A stretch of DNA of 64,000 nucleotides from Pseudopyrenochaeta lycopersici (taxonomy: Eukaryota > Ascomycota > Dothideomycetes > Pleosporales > Pseudopyrenochaetaceae), in the NCBI GenBank assembly GCA_003313425.1, contig NHZP01000025.1:372001-436000 (forward strand). The letters are read 5' to 3'. This document shows, one piece after another, positions 1-11,645 of this stretch; position 1 is the stretch's first letter; each line of letters opens with the position of its first letter. Position numbers and translations under genes: made by a program. The notes beneath the pieces were generated by a model. The model was not told the origin of the DNA, did not search any database, and saw only the letters and a list, made by a program, of their open reading frames with translations.

Positions 1-966
1 TGCTGAAGAATCTGGTGCTCATGTTCGACAAGTCCATTACATCTCCGTACCCCAGCTCCCATTGCCGAAAAGCCTTTTGTTGCCGAGGGCTTAAATCGGT
101 GCTATGATGGACCTCAATCGTTCGTCGCCATTCACCTCCGAATATATCAAGATCATCTTCCCAACCGATAGAGTATGTCAGTCTCTCTGGCCTCGTATTC
201 GTCCACTCTTGTGTTGTCCAGGCACGCGTGAACCACCTATCGGCCAAGATTCTGTCTCGCAGGTCTTCACATTCGCCATAACGAAGAAGATTGGGGAGGG
301 CTCGAATATCATCAACAGATCGCACGTGGCAATCTAGTAGGACCAGAGTATGGGCGGCCCTCTGATAAACCACGTGCATAGATTGAATCGCCTTTTGCTT
401 GTCGGATTCATTACCTTGGTCGATACACTCCTGGTCGATCCAGATCATAGAAATGCCTCTCGATGATGCAAAATGCATGGCTCGCCAGAGAACTCCGGTA
501 TTTGCGCGTACAATACGTATATTAGGGTGTCCTTCCTGGTCCATCCCGGGAACGCGAACTCGTAGAGGTGGCTCGGAGTGGAAACCGTGACGGCCGGTCC
601 AACAATACGAAACTGCGATATATCTTGTGTCTAGCGAAGACTGACCGCTGACAAGGTCTAAATCATACTTTCTGTCATTGTTGTTTGATCCGATGGCCAC
701 TATAAATCGGAGCTTGTTGGCCCAGGGAAGAAATTCGGATTCCTCAAACATCAGATTCTGTGCCCGTCCAATGTGCTTGGCAACATCTCCATTCGCGACC
801 CGGTTGAGAAGCATGGCGGAGTCATCTGTCAAATCTGGTGGTAAACCATCGTTAGAACCCTCGTATTCGCGAAGCGCAGACATGACTTCTGGATGGCGGT
901 GGTTTTCCGCCCACCAGTATGGTTCTGGAGTCAGCCCCGTCACATCTACAAAGGCAAAAACCACCT
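1..966 (-). CDS. HET-domain protein, partial (3' end outside window)
   Basis: An uninterrupted minus-strand frame runs from a stop at 965-967 down to base 1, so the C-terminus lies outside the window. It carries the HET (heterokaryon incompatibility) signature in order: RYIAVSYCWTG near 640-610, then ISMIWIDQECIDQG near 470-440, a KQKAIQSMHVVYQRA block, and DRWFTRAWTTQEW near 230. These match the YVALSYCWG, WIDALCINQ and RGWTFQE landmarks of the family. HET proteins trigger cell death when unlike fungal strains fuse; the specific role of this one is unknown. The first in-frame ATG is at 883-881, but coding-like sequence (PYWWAENHRHPEV) continues upstream to about 960, so an upstream exon is likely and the true start is not fixed. 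No lesion is visible in this part. Confidence 0.8.
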
Positions 967-969
967 AAT

Positions 970-1603
970 TAACCCACCGAATTGGAGCGACGCACAGCCT
1001 TGCCAAGTATGTCTGCTATTTTGGTCCTGCCAAGGTCGTCATGCAGCTACAAATGATCCTAACAGTAAAAAATAGTTTCAACGTCCCTTCGGTTGTAGTG
1101 CAGACATCACAACCCGCAACTGATCGTCTTCCGATTAAGAATTAGGTGGGTAGCTAGTTTCACAAAGCTCAGCTGGCGGGCATTGCCACCGCCGATGGCT
1201 TGCGGCTGGCGACGTTCTCGCCAAAAACCATGGTCCGGATTGGTCGGGAGCGGCATAATCCGTTGGTCACCAGCCCCAAGCTGAATGAGATTGCTCAATT
1301 ATTCATAGGGATCCAGGCTCCTTGCTCAATTATTCTTATCAGGGCAGAATTAAACTGTCAAAGAATTTCGGTTCCACATACAGGTTCTGTAGAGCAAGGT
1401 AGCCTTCAAAGCTCTCGCTCATGCGATTTCTAGCACGTATCCGGGCCGTACATAGCGTTGCCCACCCTATATTCGATATCCGGACAGCTACTTGCCTTAC
1501 CTAGATCTTTACGGCACGACCTACGAGGCTCGTGGTATCTCAACAATATACTTATGGGGGAGCGGTGTCAGCCAATCAGCGAGGTCAGCACACCTTACTG
1601 AAG
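970..1603. other. No gene recognised
   Basis: I see only short unsupported reading frames here. A 14-base direct repeat (ttgctcaattattc) occurs at about 1291 and 1323. The end of the stretch probably includes the 5' region of the membrane-protein gene that starts at 1604. Confidence 0.5.
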
Positions 1604-3752
1604 ATGACTTTAGAAGGTTGCGAGACAGTAACTTGCGGATTCTGGATTAATTGGAGTCAGTTTGCGCAAGTGACTCTATGTACAATTTCTGCTGACCTGT
1701 ATAGGCAAGGGAGCCATTCTTGGCTCGACTTTCACACTTCCGAATAGATATGGCCTAATTTTAGTCGCATTCATTACCTTGTGCATAAAATTTGCCGGTG
1801 GAGCTATGTGGGGAATTGTTCGCTATCTGATACATCAGATTAACGCGTCTCCACGGTCACAAGATGACGTGTATCACCAGCTCCAGCTTGTCTTACGGAA
1901 TGTAGAAAGCGAATTCCAGCTAATATTGGACCTTTTCAAGGTTGGGTACGGCCACAAAAAGAATCGATTAGACACATACAAACGCGCTCTCCCTCTGATT
2001 TTCATCGCCACCGTCCACATGTTCGGCATCTGGATAGCAGTTCTTATCACGCCGACAGTCCTTGTCCGCAACGATGAGGTCCGAGTAGCGACCCAATCCT
2101 GCGGGTTTTTGGAAGAAGTCTCGCAGTACAACAATTTTACGGACCAAAAGACCTTTGAGACAGCTAATGCACTCTTGTTGTGGGGACGGAACACCTATCG
2201 AAGAGCAGCTAGCTACTCGCAGATCTGCTACAACCATGGCTATGTGGAAAACTCCACTGTCTGTGATATGCTGGTTCGCCCAACTATCCAAATGACATCG
2301 AAATTGGTCCCCTGCCCATTCCAGGAAAGGATCTGTAATGGAATGGCTCTCGAGCTGGATACTGGCTTCGTACATTCCGACGTTCACTTAGGCATCAATA
2401 CACGGCCTAGAGACAGGGTGTCTGCCAAAAAAGTGCTCTCTTGTGTGCCTCTAGCTGGCGAGAGATATACAGACGGGTGGTTCAACGTCTCGGAAGAGCA
2501 GACTTTAGAACTCACCGGCAGCCCCTTCGCCGAGTTTATCGCGTACGAGTTTGGGCGTCACCGCGATCCTGACAATCTTGAGCCGGACCTCACCTTCTCT
2601 ATAGACAGCTTGCTTTCCGCAAGGGGGGAGACACCGTACGGCATAGCGTAAGTAGCACTTTACACCCGATGCGAAGGATATCCTTCATATACCTATATCA
2701 CAACGTCTAACCAAATCTCCAGCTTCCTCAGCTCAACTTTCAACAGCAACTCGACTGAACTTGAATTCGACCCCATCCCCGAACTCCAATCCCTAAACGC
2801 CGACCTCACGGTGATCTCCCTCGTAAACCGCGTGCGCTACCGCAACGCAATCCAAGACCCCTGGTTCGACTCCAACATCTGCGCCAACGATACCCTCTTC
2901 GGCTCCTTCTGCATGTCGACCAACCCCATCTCCTTCCTCGGCTGTCAAGAGCGGTACCAACTCTGTACCCACGAACCGAGGTACTGTTCGCCGCTAACCG
3001 GGATTTTGGGCGTATTCCCGGACCCAAAGAACTCGCCCGCGCTTAATCCGACGCAGAAAGCCGTATTCAACTTCATGTGGCAGACGATACGCATCATGCG
3101 CCTCTACAACCAACTCGGTCTCATCGGCCAGGAGAACCTCGTCGCGAACAGCTACCTCTGGGCATCGGGCGCCTTGTTTGGCGTGTCGGCCGCGCTACCC
3201 GATAGGCAATGGCAGATCGAGGTCGCAAACCTGATGAACACAAGTCTTGCGGGAATGCAGTTGATGGCGCAGATGTATACCCGGCCCTCGGACTTCGATA
3301 CTGGGTCTGGGATCGATTTGCTCAATCACATTGTTCCGCCAGGGGATAAGGAGCATAGGTTGCTTTGTGATAAGGTTAAGGTAAGGAGTCAGGCACATAC
3401 GTCCTTCTCGGCGCTGGGGTTCTTTCTTACGGTTGCGCTGGCGCTGCTGCTTGTTGTGACAAATCTAAGTCTGCCCAAGATCGTGGGGTGTGTCCAGCGG
3501 AGGGCCGGTAAGGGGTTGCATAGACGATTGGATTGGATTGAGATGGGGGTGTTTCAGTTGCAGAGGATCGCGGCCGAAGGGCGCGCTATTGGGCCGTGGA
3601 CTGGGAGGGAGAAGGAGGTTCCGACGATGGGGGAATGTGGGCATCTGTTCTCGTTGACGGGGCTGAGTTTGAAAAGTCGATGGAGTCGGGCGGATAATTG
3701 TGAGACTCGGGGAAGGGAAGCGGATGACATGGAAATGGAGAATATACAATGA
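1604..3752 (+). CDS. Fungal multi-pass membrane protein of unknown function
   Basis: Three exons can be joined: 1604-1655, 1705-2647 and 2723-3752. The introns are 1656-1704 (gtcagt...gacctgtatag) and 2648-2722 (gtaagt...ctccag). The joined frame is 2,025 nt, giving 674 residues. The first splice makes WINWSKGAILGSTFTL, a hallmark near the N-terminus of a large family of uncharacterised ascomycete membrane proteins. Hydrophobic segments are YGLILVAFITLCIKFAGG (near residue 30), LPLIFIATVHMFGIWIAVLI (near residue 100) and, close to the C-terminus, LGFFLTVALALLLVV. Between the second and last lies a long Cys-rich, probably extracytoplasmic region with several NxT/S sites. The tail is basic and presumably cytoplasmic. 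The ATG at 1604 is the nearest start before the conserved GFWINWS motif. The gene looks intact. The function of the family is not known to me. Confidence 0.75.
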
Positions 3753-3760
3753 CGCGTTGC

Positions 3761-4555
3761 TGGAAGCTAGAGTAGCTAGTCTTAAGCAGGCAAATAGAGC
3801 TGCTTCTGAGCGGAAAAAGCGTAAGAAGAAGCGGATGTAGCGGGGAGGGACCCTATCAAAGGAGGAGGGAGAGGACTTAATTGCTCAGAGGGAGGTTGAG
3901 GCCCAACTTAAGGTGGAGAGGCGTGCGGAGAGGTGCTAGTATAGGGGGGTATCCGACGCTGTAAAACCTGTGGAGGGGCAGGACACAATAAGCGCACGTG
4001 TAAGAAAGATGTAATAGAAGTAGAGTATTAATTTAAGCTACTATAAGCTGTAGTAGCTTCTTGTAGGATTGAGTTATTAACGTGCAAAGTTGTAAAGCTT
4101 GGTGGGGTGGGCGTTTCGCTGACCTGGGCGTTTCGCTTGCCGCTCACGCTAGAAGTTTATGCATTACGCAAATTTGGTGGGGTTCGTCGTTCGCTTGCCA
4201 TGTACGTTAGCTCAACAACTACTTCATAGTAACATTTAAATTTAAAATATAAGCCGTCACATACATATCGCAGTACTTATTACAATGAACTTGCAGGCTA
4301 GTAGTTGTTCAGACACAGAGTTCGGGGCCAAAATAGTTAGAGACTTTTCTAAACAACCTCAACAACCACTAGACTGCATTCTCTAATATTGTAATAAGTA
4401 CTGCGATATGTATGTACCGGCTTATATTTCAATTTTTAGATGTTAGTATGAAGTAGTTGTTGAGCTACTTAAGATTGAAATTCAGGCTTTTTGGTGTATT
4501 TTGGAGGGTGGCCATCCCAGTGATCTGATCTGGCCAGCTCGGTGGTGGATCACGT
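3761..4555 (+). mobile_element. Fot1/pogo-type transposon remnant (3' part)
   Basis: From about 3800 the plus strand reads RKKRKKKRM, a stop, then GGTLSKEEGEDLIAQREVEAQ and, after a frame change near 3955, RRCKTCGGAGHNKRTCKK with a stop at 4030-4032. This is the basic region and CxxC-x4-H-x4-C zinc knuckle found at the C-terminus of fungal pogo/Fot1 transposases. The catalytic DDE part is gone. At 4530-4555 the sequence ctcggtggtggatcacgtta resembles, inverted, the terminal repeat of the complete pogo element at 54999 and ends in the TA expected of this superfamily. A MITE (4208-4467) is inserted between the knuckle and this end. Confidence 0.6.
4208..4467. mobile_element. Mariner/Tc1-type MITE with ~78-bp inverted repeats
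   Basis: The left arm (4208-4286) begins tagctcaacaactacttcat, and the right arm (4388-4467) ends with its reverse complement. The arms pair along nearly their whole length with a few mismatches. The loop of about 100 bp has no reading frame. TA bounds both ends, as expected of a non-autonomous element mobilised by a Tc1/mariner-type transposase. It lies inside the pogo remnant, so it is a later insertion. Confidence 0.75.
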
Positions 4556-5201
4556 TAGCGCTGGGGACAAATCTTACCAGCCAGCAATCAATTGTGTCGC
4601 AAAAGTGATGTACGGGCGAGGGACGAAGTCTGTGGCTTTCGTCATCTTACGAAAGGACGATGTTGAGAAGCTAGGCTGCTAGGCCAATGTATGTTGCAGC
4701 GCGACAGCGAGTAGCATGGCGGCAAGAGTAATGGGAGCGCATAATTACGCCTTCCATAGTCGCCTAGACATTATTAGTACCTTGACTTGCTAGGTAATAC
4801 CAAATCAATGCTACTGTCCCTCGCTTCCCCGCAACGGCCGCAGTGAGCGTGCAGCAACGGTCGAGGCTCCTTCCATCGAGGCTCGTTGTTGGGTCTGCAC
4901 AGCCGATCACATCCGACAGCCCGGCTTGCAGCCAAAGGGAGATAGCCATGGAACGGAACGTCTACGTCTTTCGTATTGGCAAACGGTCGCGCAGATGCAA
5001 CAGTGTGGGCCTACTGACGAAGCTGCCATCTTGTTCGACAGTGACGGTATCTTTCTGCTATTGTGAAAGTGGAGAGACAGCGGGGTTCACCGTTTCGGCG
5101 GTGCTTAGCAGTATATCAGGACTGGGTGGAAGCGGCCATATAAAGTTTCCCGCGGGTGAGTGGCTCGCTGGACGATGACTGGGGGGGATAGAACGTACGG
5201 G
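4556..5201. other. No gene recognised
   Basis: No supported coding sequence. The stretch begins gcgctggggacaaatct, which recurs near 40008 and may be an edge of another repeat family. It ends at the hAT insertion site. Confidence 0.45.
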
Positions 5202-5209
5202 GTCTAGTC
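5202..5209. repeat. hAT target-site duplication, left copy
   Basis: The octamer gtctagtc directly precedes the inverted repeat beginning cagtgtggcc. The identical octamer follows the other end at 8369-8376. Eight-base duplications are diagnostic of hAT elements. Confidence 0.93.
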
Positions 5210-8200
5210 CAGTGTGGCCAATGGATGGAACGGATCGTCGATCCAATCCAACGCCACAAAATCCAGGGGTATCCAGTCCAATCCAAATCCAATCCAGTTC
5301 AATCCATTCAGCCTCAGCCATAGTGGTCTGAGCGGGTGATCAATGTGTATTATGGAAATCTCCACAACGCCCATGGGGATAATTTCGTTAGAAAATGGTT
5401 GGAATGGATTAATCTAAAGTATGATGGAGAGATCTTGCTACAAAATATGACACCTTTTCTCATTCAACCGGCTTTTGCCTTATGTCGATAATACCGGCCT
5501 TGTCCCATGAATACAGACACTGTGCTGCCTGTGCTGTACTACACTGTAGATGATTGCGGCGGTCAGTTATCATCATGCCCAATCTACTAAATATTCTTTC
5601 TGGCTCGTCGCTCATTGCCGGAATACTGAGGATATCGATAGCCATCTGCGCAAGCTGCGGATACTGGGCTTTGCCAGTCGTTGTCCACCAGGCGATTGGC
5701 TCGTCACACTCGATCTGCCCTTGAGTGCAATAGCGGTCATATTCATCCCTTCTCTTCTCACGGTTAGCTGTCTGCGCAGCTTTGATACCTCTCATTCGAT
5801 ACGCTTGAATGCCCGTGGGCTCACCATCGCGCGGGTTCTTCTTTTGGGGCGAAAGGGCATCTGAAATGGGCTGTTGCTTGTAGCTGTCAAGCCAGAGCCT
5901 TTTGACTGCTCTCTGCCCGTCTTTGATCCACTTCGGCTGCTTGTTCCAGAACGCTTCGAGATAATCCCAGTTCTTCGCAGGATCAAGAACGACGGCGGCA
6001 AGGTAGACAGGCGAGTCTCCAAGCTTCTGGTAATACTGTTGAGCTTTGTCGATTGCAAGCTTGATTTGGGCCTTGAAATGCCATTCCCCTTGAATAATGT
6101 CTTCTGCTGCAGATTCGTATGAGGCATAAACAGCAGTCAGCTCTTCGAGAATATACTCGATATCCTGAATGACGTTTGTCAGCCCGCTGGATGTACCATC
6201 ACCTGGTCGACCCTGTAGATCTAGCGTCGCCTCATAACATGGCCTGAGCAGTCTTTCATACTCGGAGAGTATGTCCCAGTCCTTTTCCGTTAACCTATCT
6301 GTGAAGATGTCCTTGCAGATTGCTGCATCCTCAACTGGCAACTTTGTACCCTTGGCATTGTTCCGTTTGATCAGTCTCTCTTCTGATTCAAGCCAATAAT
6401 CGAGAGCATTGCGGAGTTTATTCGCACGACGGAGCATATTATAGACGCTATCCCAGCGTGTATTGTTGTCTCGGCAGAGCTCGTAAGTCTTGAGGTCGGC
6501 TTTATCGGCCTCACCATCGGATTCTTCGATGTATTTCTGCTGTGCTACGGTACATTAAGAACTGAATTTGCCGGAAGGGCAGTAAACTTACCTGCGATCC
6601 ATCTAGCTCGTCGTTGGGGGCTTGAATACGTCCAAACAACCAGGTTGTGAAGTTTGCCGACCGGTCCGTTTTTTCTCCAATGCCTCAAACTCTCTTTGAT
6701 GTTATTTGGCATCTGATCCTCCATTTCGAATAAATCTGGGTCCACGCCGAAAAGAAGATGGCGAGCAATGAGATTGATAATATGGCCAGAGCAGCGAAGG
6801 CGTCGTTTAATTGCATCAAAACCATACGTCTCTGCAAGAGCATCCATTGCCGTATCGTTGTTCGAAGCGTTGTCAAGCACAAAGTATCCTATCTTGTTCA
6901 TGACCTCAAAGTCGTCGATAACCTTGCTGACCCCATCGGCGATGTTGATACCTGCGTGTGAGCCCAGTTGCTCTGGAGTCGAGAGAAGGATGCATCGAGC
7001 CTTAAAGTCCTTGTTGAGAAAGTGAGCGACAATGCCGTTGAGGGATAATAGGTTTCCGGAGGTCCAGAGATCAAATGCGAAGTGGACTTTACTCGAAGCA
7101 TCTTTCAACTCCTTCTTCACTGTCGCTTTATGAAGCTCAAAACCATGAGCTACCCAGGCCGAAATCGTGGTATGGGAAGGCATTGCCGGTTCCGCACGGG
7201 AAGAGAGGTATCTAATGAGCTCACGGAACGCTGCACTATCAACTTGACGAAAGGAGACATTGTCATAGACAATCCAACGAACGAGAAGCCTCTGGAATCG
7301 ATTCGTATCAAATTCGAGCGCTAAATAGTTCATGATTTTCTGTTCTCGAGGAATAGATGCGTCGAGGCTAGCAGCATCCGCCGTAGAGGGAGCGGGCTTG
7401 CCTTTCATTGTCTAGAGCCACCTCTTTGAGGTATCATTGATAACCTCTTTGTTGTCTTTATCCCAAGCTAGATGATGGATATCTCGTAAATGTGTATTCA
7501 CGGCAGAGGTACCATTGTCGGTGTTGTAATGGCCACCTTTCCCAGCCAGATGACATTCCTTACAGAGCCAGAATCTTTTCTTCGTCCCCTGCTCCTCTGT
7601 TGGTGCGCCAAACGCCCAGAACCATCCTCGAATCCTCTTCATTGAACGTGACAAAGGGATTGAATGTCCGGGAAGCAACCTCCATTGCACCCACGACCAA
7701 TCGTGGTCCGAATCGGTATAATGGGACTCATTGGCGACGAAAGCTCGGCCATCCTATTCAGAGAAAGGTTAGTATAAGTGCAAGAGAATTATTTCAGGGC
7801 CCTACCGCGGAGAGTGGTGCAGACAGTGCAGAGCATGTTGAAGGAGCAGATAGAGCAACCTTCTCCCCCTCAAATGACCGTAAAGCGTCAACCGTAAGAG
7901 GTAATAGTGATGTCATGTGACGCAGTAATAACAGTAGTGATAACTGCTGCAGAGAGCAAAACAAGAACAATAACTTAATGAGGCATGTTAGATCCAGAGC
8001 TATTTTTTTTTGAAAAGGTGCGACACCTTCAACGCCTTGCAACTCAGACTTCGTCACCTTGGGCTCGTTTGATAAGGAAGCAAATAGCTATGATTCCAGT
8101 GGCTTATGCACGGAGTATCTGTCGCCCCGTACTCAGAATTATCTTCACGATAATGCGAAGAAATTCGCTCGGAATCAGCCATTTCGCTTAGCTAGCAAAT

Positions 8201-8368
8201 ATGGCTTACGCATTGGCACTTTGATGCCTCGTTCTCTAATCTCCACCACAGTGTGGCGGCAGTAATTTCGATTTGGATTCATTGGATTCCTCCATCCAAT
8301 CCAATCCAATCCAAAACGAAGCGGATTGGATGGACAATCCAAATAGCTTCCATCCATTGGCCACACTG
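5210..8368 (-). mobile_element. hAT DNA transposon, 3,159 bp with intact ends
   Basis: The left end cagtgtggccaatggatgga (from 5210) is the exact reverse complement of the right end tccatccattggccacactg (to 8368). Perfect 8-bp duplications flank both ends. Subterminal blocks rich in ccaatccaatcc occur at about 5235-5310 and 8285-8340, as is common in hAT elements where transposase binds. The transposase lies on the minus strand in between. The matching target duplications show a recent insertion with no later rearrangement. The element sits about 310 bp upstream of the REG1-type gene. Confidence 0.93.
5460..7916 (-). pseudogene. hAT transposase with BED finger, one in-frame stop
   Basis: Proposed exons on the minus strand run from ATG 7916 through a short first exon, an intron of about 60 nt ending before 7755 (...ctgaatag), a long exon to 6592, a 47-nt intron 6545-6591 (gtaagt...ccgtag), and a final exon 6544-5460. 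Domains in order are a BED zinc finger (FWLCKECH...HLRDIHH, near 7590-7470), the RNase-H-like core (HFAFDLWTS, YFVLDNASNN, CSGHIINLIARHLLFG, NTRWDSVYNMLRRA) and the C-terminal dimerisation region (ILSIPAMSDEPERIFSRLG). Reading is broken by a TAG at 7412-7414 between KRW L and TMKG. The frame is the same on both sides, and CAG to TAG is the simplest origin. Its best relative in the window is the transposase at 57057-59456. Confidence 0.88.
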
Positions 8369-8376
8369 GTCTAGTC
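8369..8376. repeat. hAT target-site duplication, right copy
   Basis: The octamer gtctagtc is identical to 5202-5209 and lies directly after the right inverted repeat. Confidence 0.93.
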
Positions 8377-8685
8377 CACTGGTCTCTGCGTCCCGACGCT
8401 GCAACCTTCCGATCTTTTTGCATCTTCCCACGCGTCTCGATAACACAGACGCCATCCCGTGCCCTGCCGCTCCCTTGCGTTGTCTACCCAGAGGCATTCT
8501 TGCACAGCGACCATCCCAACAACTCCCGCCTTTCCGACTCTACTTAACGAAGGAGCCGCCATGGCAATGGAACCATGTCGAGACCGAGCCGAGGGAAAAT
8601 CGCGAAGGAAGTTTGGCTGACGAAATCCACCACCAGCATCTCACTGTGATTGCTATTGAAGCATTGAGCCCGCGTGGCCTCAGCT

Positions 8686-10500
8686 ATGGCTGAGGTGCTA
8701 TCGAGGCCAGAGGGTGCGCCCTTCCAACACGCCCCGCCAATATCGCGCTCCACCTCGTCGACATCGCTATCGCTCGACGCCTTCGGTGTCCCTCGTAGGA
8801 CTGAATACTTGCTGCAAGACTTGCGTGCGCCCTCGCTGGGTTCTTCACATACCTCATCATTGCACTCGGTGTCCTCTAGCAGTCTCTCACTGGACACTAA
8901 GTCGGAAGAGTCAAGTAGCGAGGACGACGGTCTATCCTTCCCGGAGTACGGCACTGCAGGACGATATAAACGTGCTATCGATTCCTTTGACTTGGGTCCT
9001 ACGAGCATAATAGAATCGAGCAACCGGCCATCTTCGCCAGTGCCCTTGCCTGCCGAGAGCCTTTCTTTAGATACACCCCTACCAACACCAGATCCACTTC
9101 CCATATCAGAGGACGACACGGCAATGCGTAAAGAACCTTCACATAATGTCGACTATTTATCATATGAATGGAGAGAGGAGGACATTTGGGCCTCATGGCG
9201 GCACATCGTGGAGCACCGGAACGTGTATGGCGAGCGCTCCCGGCTCGAAAATGCATCGTGGCGAACCTGGGCGAAAGCCCAATTCAAACTAAGGACAATA
9301 CCGCCCGATACGCTGAACTGGTGAGTCTCGACCGCCCCTCGCGGTTTCTGCCCCGGCCATTGGATGCCGATCATCCCCATCCGTGCACGTGCCTCCCGGG
9401 TTTGGTCCTGCTATTCTAACGAGCCACACAGGCTAAAGGACGTAGACGTCACCTGGTTATATGGCCCTATGCAGGCATCGGACCGCTTTGGCTCGCACCA
9501 AAACTCCAAGCCAGTCAGCCGATTATCCACAACCAATTCTTTCCTCAATGGTGTTGGGAAGCCAATTCTCAAGAAACGCAGCATGTCGGAAGTAATGCTG
9601 CAGAAGTCGCTATCGTATTCTTCATTAGTCAAGCAGGCTACAGAGGCAGTGCAGGCCCAGCGGACGACTAGCGTGACTCTCGAGCGATGGAAGCCTCTAC
9701 CAACCATTGGCCGAGCGGCAACTGATCTCACAGTATCCTCAATTATGTCAAGAACGAGAAATCCAGAACCCACTGACTATTTCTTCTCGCGAGCCACGTC
9801 AGGATTGCAAACCCCCGATCAGGGCGAGAAGAAACACATCCGCTTTGACGATAAAGTGGACCAGTGCATCGCTGTCGAGTGCAGAGACGCCGATGATGAT
9901 GAAGATGATTGCAATCACAACCCTTGGACCAAGTACCATGACGATGATTCCTCGTCTGACAAGATTGTGATGATGATGAAGAAGCGCTCACGCAGAAAAC
10001 GGCCATTGTTACGAACAGGCTCGAGAACCAGTACAAGCGGAGACCGCAAAACCATCGCTAAGCTGCCGTCTACAACGCTTAAATATAGTACAAATTCGCC
10101 GGATGTAACAGAACAGCAGCCTTCTCGTTCTCTCGGATTCTGGCGTTCAGGTCGGCTATCACCCTCACCTTCATGCGAAACGTTGTGGCCACCGAACCCA
10201 TTGACAATTTTCCTGCTTCCAGAGGCTGATGAAGATGATGATCCATTCGAACCGTCTGGCGCTTATGGAATCAGGCTACCCAGCACTCCAACGCCATCAA
10301 ATTATGCACATCGACCCGGCACCCCAACTAAGACATCGAAATCTGGCGGGCTCCGAAGAACAGCATCTAGTTTGTTTATGCCGTTTGAGGACAATGAGGA
10401 AGAAGCTCAGCAACCTGGCATCATAGATCGAGTGGTAGATACGGTGAACACGGCACGAGATATAGCCTATGTGATCTGGAATGTTGGCTGGAGGAACTGA
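8686..10500 (+). CDS. REG1: REG1-type protein phosphatase 1 regulatory subunit
   Basis: Two exons (8686-9320, 9432-10500) are joined by a 111-nt intron (gtgagt...cacacag) that splits a Trp codon and yields 567 residues. The conserved N-terminal block is WREEDIWASWRHI...SWRTWAKAQFKL...LNWLKDVDVTWLYGP (residues ~161-224). PILKKRSMSEVMLQKSLS follows. The PP1-binding RVxF-type motif KKHIRFDDKVDQCIAV (~345-360) comes next, then acidic DDDEDD clusters. The N-terminal 150 residues are Ser-rich and probably disordered. In yeast the family targets the Glc7 phosphatase to Snf1 and controls glucose repression; the same role here is inferred. ATG 8686 is the first in-frame ATG. The gene looks intact, and its promoter region carries the hAT insertion ending at 8368. 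Confidence 0.88.
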
Positions 10501-11224
10501 AGCATCAAATTTTTTTTGCGATCCGCGTCGGTCTTTTTGTCCAATGCATAATACATAGGGAGTTGGTTCTGGTCATTGGGCATACAAAATCTGGGTCTAC
10601 GGGGTACTGTCTGGGTTTGGTGGTGGTGGTGGTGTTGTTCTGAGAATGCGTCTATTGCTGCTTCGGTTGCATCCAGATTAGAGGGACTCTGGACATGGTG
10701 CCGTTCCAAAGTTGATAATAAATACGTTCAATACCCCAAAAATTGCCCGGAAGGGTACATGTATAGCATCTTGATAAAAGACGCTCTGAATCTTCATTGC
10801 TGTCGCAGCCCTTGCGATGCGGCAAAAATAGAGTTACCATGATTTTGGTCTTTTTCGGTATTGGTTCCTTTCGTCTTTCGGTCCCTTTCTATTTCGGTAT
10901 CACCCATCTGTGGCGCCTTTCTGGGGGCCGGAAACGGGTCCCCACTGGTGCCAAAGCCATTTTGTGGACACCGGACCCGAGGTCTTCTACAGTCTTCTTC
11001 TTGTTTCATTTACCCTGACCTCCCCCGTGGGATATGCAGGCTACCACTACTCCGGTCTATCCTTCAACACCACTAACACATGTAACTACACCATAAACCA
11101 TACAAGCGCGTATGGCGTATGGCGTATGGCGCATGGATAGAAAGCCTGGCTTTCGCGTTGCGCCGTTACGACTTGAAAGTTAAGGTGAGCGTATATATGC
11201 TAGAGAGCGTCCATGGATGCTGGG
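10501..11224. other. No gene recognised; short tandem repeat
   Basis: This is the 3' flank of REG1 and further non-coding sequence. At 11107-11135 a unit close to gcgtatggc is repeated about three times. No open frame here resembles a known protein. Confidence 0.45.
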
Positions 11225-11575
11225 ACTCAAAGAGATTAATACTATTGCCATCGCTTCCACTTCAACCATGCTCATTGACGTCGGCGCCCTTGTCAAGCAG
11301 CAGCTTCACAATCTGCTCGTGGTGTCTATACGAAGCCGCCTGGAGTGCGTTGCCGTAGTATCCACCCTTCGCATTGACATCGGCGCTATTGTCGAGCAGC
11401 AACTTCACTATCTCCTTATGCCTCTGCTATAGCGCGAACAACAGTGGTGTTCAATTGTTGCCACTTATGGCTTGGACATTGGCTCTTTCTTCTAGCAACT
11501 TTTGAACCGTTCCCTCTTCGCCATGTCGGGCAGCCCACAATAGTGCTAAGCTTCCAGATTGTTGTACGTTATAAT
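11225..11575 (-). pseudogene. Ankyrin-repeat gene remnant
   Basis: The minus strand reads SGSLALLWAARHGEEGTVQ...KLLEERANVQA, then a stop, TPLLFAL, a stop, then HKEIVKLLLDNSADVNAKGG and QIVKLLLDKGADVNEHG. The recurring IVKLLLDxGADVN and ALLWAAxxG phrases define about three ankyrin repeats. At least three stops are in frame (near 11450, 11427 and 11265), so it is dead. No start, upstream domain or 3' end can be seen. Ankyrin arrays are one of the standard C-terminal repeat types of fungal NLR-like proteins, but no NACHT remains here. Confidence 0.7.
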
Positions 11576-11645
11576 GGTAGAAGAAGCTATTTAGCAGTCG
11601 GTAAAGGCGGCGGTTGGCTTACGCAAAGGCGTTGATATTTGAAAA

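Noticed and set aside
4843..5178. 111-codon plus-strand frame before the hAT element
   Set aside because: No domain, no partner exon and poor composition; probably chance.
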